From Membranipora membranacea (lineage: Eukaryota; Bryozoa; Gymnolaemata; Cheilostomatida; Membraniporidae): 64,000 bases of DNA. The translations under genes were made by a program, and so were the position numbers. The notes under the pieces are model-generated. The model was given only the letters and a program-made list of their open reading frames with translations, had not been told where the DNA came from and did no database searches. The DNA lies in assembly GCA_914767715.1 (NCBI GenBank), contig OU612073.1:3718001-3782000 (forward strand), in the 5' to 3' direction. This document shows positions 33,742-45,306 of the stretch, piece after piece (position 1 is the stretch's first letter; every line of letters starts with the position of its first letter).

Positions 33742-36700
33742 TCACCACGGGTAGTAAGGGCTGTCTTTAGAACTAAAACAGAAGGTGAGATATAGATTAT
33801 TTCATAACATTTAGAGAACTTTCTCTCATGCACCTTCAAACATATGAAACTATGCTATAATGGTCGTTACATCGGGTGGCTATGATTTAATAACATGATC
33901 TCAAAGTTGTCAGCACATTACAAAAGAATGCAAAACTCTGATGAATAAATCTTTTATGGGATTGTTAGCAAAGACTGATTTATATTTTTTAAATAGGGTC
34001 TGAACATGTACAAAAGAGATAGAGCAAGATGCAATTTATGCTCAATATCTAAACCCTTTCAACAGCCCCCAATGTTTTCTGTGGTAGTTAGGTGCATAAT
34101 CTATTGTGTACCAATATATTAGAAAACAAACATAAAACTGAACTATTGCAGAATACTTACTCTGTTGCTTCGAACCTTCTCAGATTTCTGTTCAAGCTGT
34201 CTAACTTAGCACTGTCTTCTCCATCCAACATGAAGTCATAAACCTGCCGGAAAGAGCTTATATTTATAGACTTGAACAAAAACATTTCATGGTTACTTTC
34301 ATTCTAGAAGATGGGTAACAACTTGAACCATAAACAATTTCTTACAAGATTTTTTGGATATTTGCCAAAGAGCGCCATTCAACAATTAGGTGGAACAATT
34401 TTATTCATGCATCAAATTATTCTCTGATTCTTCAGCTCCGTAATGATGTGCTTCTTTAAAAAAATTGGTCCACTCATAGTGCATTTTATATCTATCGCAG
34501 TAGAGGCCTTCCCGAAAACACTCACATCAAGCCAGACTAACGTTTTGTGATGTTAGAGAACTGTTTGAGTGATCAACCTAATGTAAAATCAAAACCAACA
34601 GAGCTATCTTGTATTCAATACAGCAGAAAATCCATGCTGCTGTTTTTCATCTTCCACTATGAGCCAGGTATTCTATGAAAGGCCCCCACTGGCTAAGTAA
34701 ACAAACTTGGAATTTTATACTACAACATGCACAGTGGTGTGTGTGTGTGTGTATGTGTGTGTGTTGGTGTGTTTGTGTGCGTGCTGCGTGTTTGACTGAG
34801 AATAAATGACACATACAATAAACTGAGGTAAGACCCAGGTCAGATAATAAAATAATCCAGCGATAGCTGAGTCATCGGCTGCACAAAGTTAGTTAAATTA
34901 AGGCGCCGGAAAGGGAATAAAGAATTTTTAGACTTTAGCATTCCAATATGTTATAGTTTTAGACTTTCGATAAAGCTTTAGACTTACTGCGTTACTGTTC
35001 TCATATTCTTGAAACTGATAAGCTTATAGTATACCTTATGTATAATTATGTGAATTTAACTAAAAACTTTCGGTGAGGACCTGCTGTTTGCAATCCATTG
35101 TATGTTTATAGTTGGAGATTTTAAATTGATCAAACTTTATCAGCAGACAATATTCTATGTGATGATAAAATTTCTGGGTACATGGCGAGCCGAGGTAAAT
35201 CCGAAAAAAACTGTGCTGCGGCTAACTGTGACGAAGATTCTTGTCATTTATTTAAATGGCCAGAACACAAAACATCAACCACATTTATATTTAGACACAC
35301 ATTTTTTGCTGTAAATCAAAATCCATTTGTAATTTGTAATGTCCATTGAAATATGATTGTCATTCTGCTTGAGAAACAAGCCTACCTCTGCATGCATGCA
35401 TGTCCTCCGCGGTCAGTTCTTGAAAAGAAACATATTCCTTCACCATCAGTTGCCTGCCCCATTCCTCTAAAATGGCCTCAGAAGCTTCAGTTTCTGAATC
35501 AACAGATTCCTCACTTAGATACCATCAGTTATCTGACGACATTATTGCCGTTGAAATATTTTGCCCAAAACTAAGGCAAATTGATTGTCGCTAATAAACT
35601 AACTCTGGCTTTGTGAAGGGGGCTTGTATCATTCTATGGTCATGGATGTTTATAAGATGAGCATATTTTGCAGTCATCGTTGAGGTAATTTATTATGAGC
35701 TGCAATGTGATATTTTATGTGGGGAGCACCTTGTCAAAGATTATAAAACATTGGCGGTGTAGACTTAACCGCATCCACTAGGATACTGTGTGTAGTCAAC
35801 AAAGATGTTGATGCGTGACCTATTTAGCCAAAGTTATTGAGGAATTTCTATCAATACAGTGCACTAACAGCCCTGTGACGTCAAATGTCACACACTTTTC
35901 TGGGTAAATTTTATGCGAGCGTTTTTGGGAAGGCCTCTACTGCGATAGATATATAATACACTTGGAGTGAACCAATTTTTTAAAGAAGCATATCATTACG
36001 GAGGGGAAGAATCAGAGAATAATGTGATGCATAAATAATATTGAGCCATCTAGTGGTTTCAGATGAGTTAGCTCTTGTTGCTTAGAAAGAAGAATCAGGG
36101 CATTTGAGATACAAAAGATTAACTTACATTGATATTTTCAATTAGTCTGGACTCAGTGACAGATTTAGGCAGCACCACATAACCTTTCTGTAGTAAGTGT
36201 CTCATCAATACCTGAAAGCAGAGAACATCACCAAAATAACAATAAGCAGCAAATACAAGCGTTTTCAATTTTCAGCAGAATATGTTGTCTTTCTTTTGTA
36301 CAAGAAAAGACAATCCTAATTCTTACGTCAAAAATTTTCTTGATTACTGTTATCTTCCTATTGGTTGTTTGATGAAAGTTGGCACATCTCAAGTCAGTTG
36401 CATGCATCTTTTCAGAGCACTGATCTCTCTGACTTTTAGGATCTGAATAATGATGCTGATGATATTGTTGCAACACCAATTTTTGTACCAATTACAGGTA
36501 CCTAGCCTTAGCCTGCGCAGGCTGGCTGGGTAGGGTTGATGTGACCACCCCCCCCCCCCCTTCAACCCACCCCATGTAGTTTGGGATACAAGTTCGGGTA
36601 ATCTATCAATGTTAGTTCAAGTCTGAAAGTGAGTATTACCTGAGCACATGATTTATTGTATTTTTCAGCCAGAGCTTTCACAGTTTCGTCTTCCAGAAGG

Positions 36701-39700
36701 TTCGGCTCTCCTTCCTCTTTCCAAAATCTGCCAGGGCTGCCAAACGGCGCGTAACAGCTCACCGCAATACCCTTTCTCAGACAGAAGTCTGCTAATTCTT
36801 TATTGTTCATATGTGCATTCAGTTCAATCTGAAATAAAAATGTAGCCCTCCCGCATTATTTGAACAGAAAGATAAGAAAACATCCTACAACTTAACTAAG
36901 AACAAAGCGCTGGTTGAGGCAGTCAAGTATATTTCAAGGTTTTTCATCAATTAGCAAGACCTCAGCTGCCACAGTTTGTCAGTCTAGCCTTGTTCATGCG
37001 CCCACATGAACAAGGCTATTGTCAGTCTGTGTAATTTTCATATCTTAGGATAAAGCTTTCAAGAGGAGCAATTCCTATTAAAACTATAAGTTGACTGACC
37101 TGCATATTTGCCGGCTTGATCTTAGCTATAGAAATAACCCTCTCCGTTTGCTCTTTGTTGAAATTTGACAGTCCTATTGACCTCACTTGACCTTTCTCTA
37201 TGCACTCCTCCATAGCTCTCCATGTGTCCACATAATCAACGTCAGCAAAGACTCTAGCACCATTTTCATCTTTAGGAAGCAAATCTTCTCCTGCCTGCAA
37301 ATGAAAATTTAAACTATTATCACATAAATCTGTGTGTATCTATCATCAGGGCCGTAGTTATCCAAAGCGATTCTAGGCAAATAAATAGCAAATGGAAATT
37401 TCAATTAAGCTATTAATGACATGAATCATCCGATCATAGTGTATTTAGGCCACATGATTTAACTTTCTATGGGAATCCTGCCCTAGAACTACGGGCATGA
37501 TCATAGTTTAGTCGATTTGACTATCATCGATCTAGTTAAAACTTTGTTGCCTTTCCTTTTCACTCAAGCAACAAAGACTTGCTTACCCCTCCCAGTACAT
37601 TAATAATTAATATGTAAATGAAGTTAGATTTGCTGTCCTCTAATTGCCCAACAACTTATTTGCAGTTGAGGGAGAGTAACTCCAAACACAATATAACATG
37701 GTGTTTGCCATGTGATACAGAATTCATCCTAGCCTGGAAAGACAATCATGAGAAGACAAGCTATATTGACTCGTGCCTGAACATCAAAATATAATTTGAT
37801 GACTCTTTCCTATAACTGTCAAATGTCAAATAATCAACTCTATATAATAGTCCTAAATCATCATATGGCATTCTTCTTTTTGTCTGATCATACGTGTACA
37901 GACTGGTGTGCTCTGTGACAAGAAAATGCCCATTAAACTAAAGAGCTAAAACAGCTATCAGGCCAGCTCTGCTATATGGAAATGAGACATGGCCAATCAC
38001 AGGATCTCTGGCGAATAAGATATCATCCTGTGAGTTGTGTATGCTGCGATATTGCATGGGTATAAGTCTAGAGGACCAAAAGAGAAATGAGGAAATAACA
38101 GCAGAGGCCGGAGTGATGCCAATTAAAGACCTGATGAGGAGAAAAATAATGCAGTGGTATGGGCATGTTAGACGGAGAGAGAGTGAGGATGACATCCGGA
38201 GAGTATCAGAGATGAGAGTCGAAGGAGTGCGACCTAGGGGTAGACCAAAACAAAGATGGTGTGACACGGTGAACTCAGACCTTAGATGGCTTGATCTAGA
38301 TGGCTCAGATGCTGAAGACCGAGTGCGATGGGGGAGTTTGTTAGAACTTGGGATCAAGCAGAAACCCGCCACTCGCGCAGGACCACGTCGGTGAAAGGTG
38401 ACCAAAGGTGACCATTTGTGTACATATATATATATTACTGCATCTGGCTCAGTATGACATATTACCTTGAAGGCTATAGGAAAATGTATGAGAAGCATAT
38501 CTACATAATCTGTCTGTAAATCTTTGAGGCTCTGAGCTACTGATGCTCTTACTGCACCAGGATGGTGATCTGTGCACCAAATCTGAAATGAGAAAATAAT
38601 ACAGGCGATAGCTGTTTGTGCTCGCTAACAATGAGATCCGATTCTCCTCTATTGTTGAAGATAATAACATCCTTGCTCATAGTAAAAGTAAATAAGCGCA
38701 AGTGCCTAATTTTTGGCATGTTGTTTGGGTGAAATTTTGAAGTTATCCATTGGTTTCTGCTATATTTATATGTTGCAACATATTGGATATGTACTGGAAT
38801 TCAAAGTTTTGCTCCTGCAGAAACCCTACTCTTCTGCTTGCCTGCTAGACGCCATCTGCTCACTCTTTTTACGGGATGGTGAGATGGCGCTATCGCAATT
38901 GGTGAGCATGCTTGCCATTCGGTACCCGGCCATAATGCCATGGCCAAAATGCCATTGGGACAAAATGCCATTGCCATAATGCCATTGTCATAATGCCATG
39001 GCCATAATGCCATAGGTGAAAACACCACTGCACAATATACCAATGCCAAAATACCAGTTGTACAAAACGCCAGTTGTGTCAAAATACCAGTGGATATAAA
39101 GCCAGATGTGTCAAAATACCAATGGATATAAAGCCAGATTGGACATAATACCATGCGGGACAACATACCATATCCCAAAATACCATTGCCAAAATGCCAA
39201 AATATATAACCAAAGGAGATCAAGCCACGTTGTACTTTTTTTTAGTCACATTACAGCTGCGGATTGCTCGATCAGAGTAGGGGGTGGTTCAGTTGGTTAG
39301 AGCCATCTCCTTCACTGTTCAAGTCTCAAAGTTTCTACATTTGAATTTTTTTCTCTTGGGGTAGTTGGGCCCCATTGTTCTAAAGGCTAGTGTGTGTTGC
39401 AGAAATTGCAACCAAATATTGCACGTCAAGTCGCCAACTTTGTTGGTTATGGCAAGTTATTTGACTCTCTAAATTTGACCAACTTTATGTCTTGGCTTGA
39501 AGGGTTTTGACTGGTCTTTTCTGATGCTATTACCGGCGTCATGAAGGCTAGCATGGTTGCACTCTGGCCCTACCCACACCTCCGGTATGAACTTTTTGAA
39601 CAAGCCTATGCAATTTCTTAACAAGGACCTCTCTCCTCGCTTGTTATTGGTTTTCATAAATTCAAGTTTGTTGGATCAAGCGTTGTATTCAAGGTTTGTT

Positions 39701-42700
39701 ATCATATTGAAAATATTTTGAATTGAGTATGAAATAAATAAAAGTTTCAAAACTTTATATTCACAAAGCATTTGTAATGGCATGATTTTTAGTTTTTCAA
39801 AAATATGAGAACTGTGACCCCTGGTTTAATTCCCTTGATGTCACACAGAGTCCTATCTGGCTGTCACTTGCGTGGCCCCAGAACTCTAATTCTAGATTCT
39901 GCTCAATGGCTGGACCGAGTGCTTGTATCATCATCAGGGTTAATTCTATTTTTTTTTCAGGCTTCTAAAATGTTCATAGATAGTTATGCTGTTCCTCTTT
40001 CTTCTAAAAAAATTCCGGAATATGAGCTGTTAATCTTCTGGTTCAGTGCTAAAATTATTAGGATTGTCAGCAAAAAAATTTCAATTTAGATCAGGTTATA
40101 CATTTAAAAGGTCAACATTATAAATTATAAATAGTGCTGGCCGAGAACCGAACCCTAGGGAGCACCGATCATGACAGGCAGTAAACCGACTTAATTCATT
40201 TACCAATACAAACTGTTTTCTATTTAAAAGATAATTTTCCTACAGTCGCTATGAGGGGGATAATATCTGAAAAAAATATCTGTTTATTAGAACACTGTGA
40301 TTTATTGTATCAAAAGCTTTTGAAAGATATAAAATTAAACCCTTGTTGATTCTTCCATCAATAAAATGGCCGTAAAGTTGTTCCATTATAATATTGATTG
40401 TGTTAGTTGTACTGCGCCCATCTAATACCAAATTTGTTACAATGATTTTTAAATTTCCTCTATGGTTGTTGAATGCTTTTTGCTTATTTTGTGAAGTTTA
40501 GTACCCTCTTTGGTGAGTGTAAATAACTGCTTAGTCATCCAAGGTTTCTTGATAGTAGGACGTTGATGCTTTCTGGCACTAATTTTGTTGCTGGCAATAT
40601 CAATGCATGAGCTTGGTTTTCCATTGAAAGTTGGTGTCAGATATTTCTGTAACAATTTTGTTATTGTATAATTTCTTATAATAACACATAAATTTATTTT
40701 AGTTGTGTTCATTCGTAAGGAATTGTTGATCTGAAATGTTTAAATCTAAGGTGCACATTTTTATGTTCGGATTTAATAATAGTAATAGATAATATAAAAT
40801 AATTATTTTGGTTTCACAAATTCTGGTTCGGGATCTAATAAGAATATAAAAATATTGGCTTCAACTCAACTTGCTTTAGTCGTTAGTCAAAATTTTTTTC
40901 AGGATTCCTGTACGCCGACCTGCGCATCACAACACTGGTGGGTTATATTTTGGCATACATATCGGTATAGGAGAATTTTGTTCTACACTACGATAGTCAC
41001 ACATTTCGTTATATTACTTAATTTAATTTACACAAGTTTTGTTATAGTTTGTTATAAGTTTGTCAATATGTTTTCATTTTTTAATTCGCCAATAGTTCTT
41101 AATTTTGTGGCAAAGGTTCTGTATAACAAGTTCTTTGCTGTGTATTACAGCTTAAATGCTTGTGCTATCTGAATGATTATTGTTAGATTTTCCATAGTAA
41201 ATGGGACGTAATTGTGTGTCCTGTGCATTTTACGCAGTCCATTACAGGTGGAAGGCAACTTTGGTGGTTTATCGTAATTAAACCAGTAAATTTTTGGGTT
41301 GAACATATAAAATTCTCAACATTCTTTTTAAATGGAATCAAAAGAAGTTACATTACATAACTATTTAAGAGAAACAAAAGCTCTGCATAGTAACACCACA
41401 TTTTGATGAAACGGCTCTGTAGACTATGTAGCTTTCATACCCTCGAGTAGGAACTTAGAAACTTATCCATATCCATCATCATTTATACTAAATTTACAAC
41501 ATGAAATTCAAGTTGTGAACATCCTGTGAGTCACAAGCCCCTATTAAATGGCTTTGCTGAATACTATGGCCATGGCCTACTGTGAAAGTTCATTTTGGGT
41601 GAACAGAGTTTTTCCTTCCTGTTAGTTGTAACTGTAACTTTTTATACAACTAATAAACACAGAGATAACCTGCTCTATGTTCAGTCATCGTAGTCTTATC
41701 AATGTCATTAGTAAGCATGAGTCTCTAGGGCAGCGATGAGTCAAGACTTGGCTTTCAAAAAAAAATTGGTAATAATCCAAAGTTATTGTCATATTATTCT
41801 AAAGAATGGTTGGGAAATATTTATTACAAGTTACTAGCTCTCAGTTTGTGGATCCCAACAAACCCCAGATATCATTGAAATTGAACGAAGAAACTTTGAG
41901 ACTTGAACAGTGAAGGAGATGGCTCTAACCAACTGAACCACCCCCTACTATGATCAAGCAACCCGCAGCTGTAATGTGACTAAAAAAAATACAATGTGGC
42001 TTGATCTCCTTTGGTTATATATTTTGGCATTTTGGCAATGGTATTTTGGGATATGGTATGTTGTCCCGCATGGTATTATGACCAATCTGGCTTTATATCC
42101 ACTGGTATTTTGACACATCTGGCTTTATATCCACTGGTATTTTGACACAACTGGTGTTTTGTACAACTGGGATTTTGGCATTGGTATATTGTGCAGTGGT
42201 GTTTTCACCTATGGCATTATGGCCATGGCATTATGACAATGGCATTATGGCAATGGCATTTTGTCCCAATGGCATTTTGGCCATGGCATTTTGACACGGA
42301 ATCTTGCCATTCACAGCCAGGCTATTGGTGCCACAGGAGTCATGGGAACATTACAGTATGTATATATCAGCAACCCCCTCTCATACCTCATACCTCACCT
42401 ACCTTGCTAGTGATGAAGATCTCATCTCTTTTAATCTCACCATCAGATATCATTTTAGCTAACACAGGGCCAATGTGAGGCTCAGTTTTATACAGTTTAG
42501 CTGTGTCTATATGCCTATATCCAGTTTTAATGGCTGCTCTAATCACTCTATCCATCTGTCCATCAGGGTTCTGTTAATCAAAGCAGTTATTCTACAAAGA
42601 CCCACTGGTACACACACTAACGTACATTGGAGTGTAATATTAGCTACAGTATAGCAAGTTTAGGGGTGACATTACTATGTTAGCTATAAATGGCACTCAA

Positions 42701-43291
42701 TTAAGCTTTTGTGGGGGTTTTAATAGACCAAGTTTGGTCCATTTGCCTGCATTCCAAGTTGCTCCCGTAGAGTGGGGGGGGGGGAACTCCAAAGCGTAGG
42801 CAAATGGATCAAACTTTATCTAGGGTTTTAATAAATAATTGAGCTCAAGTAAGCTGGCTGTGAATAATGTGGTTGTAACCGCATTGAACGAATTGCATCG
42901 AATCACAGAACGATGGATTCCTTCACTTCACACTGTCTAGGATCACCAGGTGAGAGACTGTATAATCCAAGAGTTCCAGCTGTGATCTCTCAGTTAATTT
43001 GCACATTTTGTGCTTTGGATTTGTCCTGCGAGTTGAATACTAACGGAAAGTGATAGATACCAGCCCTTTCTCTGCAAGCACCTGATTTTGATGACCTGAT
43101 GACACCACTTCCTTAGAATGACAATCATTTCATTTAAGAATGAAGTAAGGTACGAATTGATGAAAACCGTTCTGCCTTAATTGGAGAAAATAACAAGTTG
43201 CATAACTCACCTGCCAGTTGGTCCAGGTACCCAGTCCTACCGTTGGCATTTCGTATCCAGAGTTTAACTTTATTGTCTTTGCTACATCCAT
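33742..43291 (-). CDS. Aldo-keto reductase AKR3
   Basis: Exons on minus: 43291-43211, 42570-42403, 38582-38466, 37294-37100, 36828-36640, 36211-36128, 34243-34161, 33772-33742 (stop), 315 residues. Starts MDVAKTIKLNSGYEMPTVG. Tetrad Asp49 (HIDTA), Tyr54 (KLYKTE), Lys83 (FITSK), His116 (LIHFP). QVRSIGLSNF and LPKSVTESR are intact; C-terminus DSKDSPYYPW. The gene spans 9.5 kb against 4.7 kb for AKR2 because of inserts: an inverted composite repeat with a retrotransposon relic (intron 2), a reverse-transcriptase tail (intron 3) and a terminal-inverted-repeat element (intron 6). All exons stay open and all splice sites are standard, so it should be functional. Role inferred as NADPH-dependent carbonyl reduction. 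Confidence 0.93.
34387..36050. mobile_element. DNA-transposon-like element with ~125-bp terminal inverted repeats
   Basis: Left arm about 34398-34522 and right arm about 35917-36048 are inverted copies (e.g. TATCTATCGCAGTAGAGGCC / GGCCTCTACTGCGATAGATA). The element sits in AKR3 intron 6. A plus-strand frame near 35182 starts MASRGKSEKNCAAANCDE and continues CHLFKWPEH, a Cys pattern like a THAP DNA-binding domain, then decays. On minus about 35395-35520 a Glu-rich frame ends at a GT, looking like a stray exon. No complete transposase. Confidence 0.65.
34737..34790. repeat. GT-rich microsatellite
   Basis: Imperfect (GT)n within the element above. Confidence 0.85.
36985..37018. repeat. 14-bp perfect hairpin in AKR3 intron 4
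   Basis: TAGCCTTGTTCATG (36985-36998) and CATGAACAAGGCTA (37005-37018) with a 6-base loop. Confidence 0.75.
37942..38394 (+). mobile_element. C-terminal fragment of a non-LTR retrotransposon reverse transcriptase
   Basis: An open frame of about 150 codons, opposite to AKR3 in its intron 3, reads IRPALLYGNETW, LCMLRYCMG, then MQWYGHVRRRESEDD, GVRPRGRPKQRWCD and ends in TGA. This is the characteristic end of endonuclease-reverse transcriptase polyproteins (RTE-like group). The catalytic YADD part is absent, so this is a 5'-truncated insertion. The frame is uninterrupted, which suggests a fairly young copy. Confidence 0.85.
38934..42292. repeat. Inverted pair of composite repeats (~0.45-kb arms) in AKR3 intron 2
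   Basis: The arm at 38934-39390 and the arm at about 41840-42292 are reverse complements at high identity. Each arm has a block of degenerate AATGCCAT units, a block of 30-base units (TATAAAGCCAGATGTGTCAA), and a tRNA-like part (A box TGGTTCAGTTGGTTAGAGC, B box GTTCAAGTCTC at 39285-39340). About 2.45 kb lies between the arms. Confidence 0.85.
40200..40712 (-). mobile_element. Decayed non-LTR retrotransposon relic
   Basis: Minus-strand frames give a linker-like KKPWMTKQLFTLTKEG (40712-40449), then after a stop GRSTTNTINIIMEQL and KGLILYLSKAFDTINHSVLI (40431-40249), a typical reverse-transcriptase block. Stops and an internal loss mark it as dead. It differs in type from the fragment at 37942-38394. 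Confidence 0.75.
42724..42820. repeat. Imperfect inverted repeat in AKR3 intron 1
   Basis: AAGTTTGGTCCATTTGCCTGC on the left; the right end AGGCAAATGGATCAAACTT is its near reverse complement. A G-run lies in the middle. Confidence 0.65.
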
Positions 43292-44152
43292 GTTTTGCTT
43301 TTCACAAGTTATTACACTACTACTACTACTGATGTGATACTCTGAACGCCTACTTTCTGACTGATCTTGTGAAGTACATTAGTAGGGATACAACAAAATT
43401 ATCAGTTACTTGGCGTGATAAGAGGCCACGTTACATAGGCTAGTGACTTGGGTAGGGACTTAGGCTAGATCTTGTGACCTTTAAGGACCGGACAATTAAA
43501 TGCAGATAAAGAGAATGTCAAATTATTGCTGAGTTATCTTTATTGTGTTCCGAGTTAAAAATAGAACCTTGCGAAACAAAAAATGACAAAGGAAGGATTC
43601 CTACTCTGTGCTATCATGTTGGTGTTGATGGCGAAGCGAATATTTGTTGCTCTTTATGTTTTTTGTAGATAAGTCGGGCAGGGCCTAAGTGACCTTTATT
43701 TTGCTCCAAGTTGTTAAGTCTGTATCATCAAAATAAAACTGTCATTATTTTGAACTCTGAGCCAAATATGTTGTTACCTGTGAAGGCAAATTGCAAGTTG
43801 ATTCATATTTAGTGATTCCAGTGTTGTGATCTACTTTAAGATAAGGGTAAATACCACAATCTAACCTGGGCTCCCAAACTCTTTGTTTGGGGGATAGACG
43901 TGGCAGCCTGTTACAGCTTCACAGGGTCATGCTTTGTCTAACATAGGAATAGCTTTATGGGGAAACTTTGATTTTTTTTTCTTGGAGCAAGTTCTAAACA
44001 GGGACTATACTTTCACAGAGTAAGGATATACAGAGAGGACAGTTCAATGATAGTTATAGTGCCTGCGGTTTTTGATTCACTGGGGGAAAATTGTGCACAG
44101 CTGGATGCCAAAAACTCATTATCTCTATATGTTATAATGACATTTTTCTTGC
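43292..44152. other. Upstream flank of AKR3
   Basis: Presumed AKR3 promoter side; a (CTA)n run at 43316-43331. Nothing else recognised. Confidence 0.45.
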
Positions 44153-44582
44153 AGACATCCCTACCTTTGATGGGCCATAATTCATTCTGTATTTATTCTA
44201 AAGACTGATTTCCAACTTTGTTGAAATGTCCAACCTTCAAGCTATACACCATATTATTGTCATTTTGTGCTAGGATTCATAGGCTAAGAGTAATCCAGGT
44301 TTTTAAAATGAGTTTTTTCATATAGATTTACATGTGACAATTGATAGACGGCTGGTCATCAAAATTAGGAAATGGCCGTGCATTGACCTAAGCCCCATGT
44401 AAATCTATATGATAAAACTCATTTTAAAAACCTGGATTACTCATAGCCTATGTATCCTAGCAAAAAATGACAATAATATGGTGTATAGCTTGAAGATTGG
44501 ACATTTCAGAAAAGTTGGAAATCAGCCTTTAGGATAAATACAGAATGAATTATGACCTATCAAAGGTGGCTATGTATGTCTG
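44153..44582. repeat. ~430-bp foldback element with ~180-bp arms
   Basis: Left arm about 44153-44338 and right arm about 44395-44582 are inverted copies: CAAGCTATACACCATATTAT on the left, ATAATATGGTGTATAGCTTG on the right. A short unpaired centre. No coding capacity; a foldback/MITE type element. Confidence 0.85.
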
Positions 44583-44646
44583 CATGACAAAACTCTGTTT
44601 ATTTATAGTAATAGTCTGACAACTGTCAGTGAGATATTCACACATG

Positions 44647-45060
44647 ATGAGGGATACAACAATGGTACAACATACAGTGGTGAGCGTACCACTGCACAAC
44701 ACACAGGTCTTCAGCTAGAAACCATGAGTCAAGCGCTGTTTTGAGGCCTTCTCTAGTACAACCTCTTCATAGCCGGCCCCAGCAGCATGAAGCCACCCCT
44801 GTGTGTTGATGAGCATCTCAATCAATCTCATCGATCCCTCAGTGCATTTTGTAAGTTTCGGTGGTTTAACATAATTGGTGTGTTTACGCTGTTGCGCAAC
44901 CAGGGAGGCTGCCAACTCGTCATTGTTTCAGTGCAACAATGTTCACCCCATCACTCTCATGCTTATACTCTAAGCCAAACCAGAGCAAGGAGGTTTGCTT
45001 TCCATCACCTCATCGGCGCAAAGTCGCTATCGTCAAGGCACCCGCCCCTCTTTATCACAG
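44647..45060 (-). repeat. Dispersed repeat Y, partial copy
   Basis: About 410 bases nearly identical to 61268-61680 inside the 2.35-kb element. On minus both encode the same 66-residue frame beginning MAASLVAQQRKHTNYVKPP and ending KQRLTHGF, with only a few differences. I do not recognise the protein. Confidence 0.8.
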
Positions 45061-45306
45061 AGTAAGGATAAATATCCTAACTCAGTGATATTATGGTATT
45101 TAAAAGAGGATATTTGAGCAAAACAGATATGATATTTTTATCTATTACTAGTTAGTTGTTCATCAGTATACACCAGCCTCTTACTAAATGGATATTTAAT
45201 GTATTTTCCGATATCTCCATGATTATAGTATCACTAGTTGAGCTCAATGTGCCTGTTTTATAATCTGATCTTTCCAGAGCACTGTTGCAGAGGCTGTTGT
45301 TTCTCA

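Noticed and set aside
37938-38498. 186-codon minus frame
   Set aside because: Antisense of the reverse-transcriptase tail, running into AKR3 exon 3; no coherent protein.
38934-39240. CRISPR-like array of short regular repeats
   Set aside because: Units are degenerate, contiguous and without unique spacers, in a eukaryotic intron, and inverted at 42000-42292.
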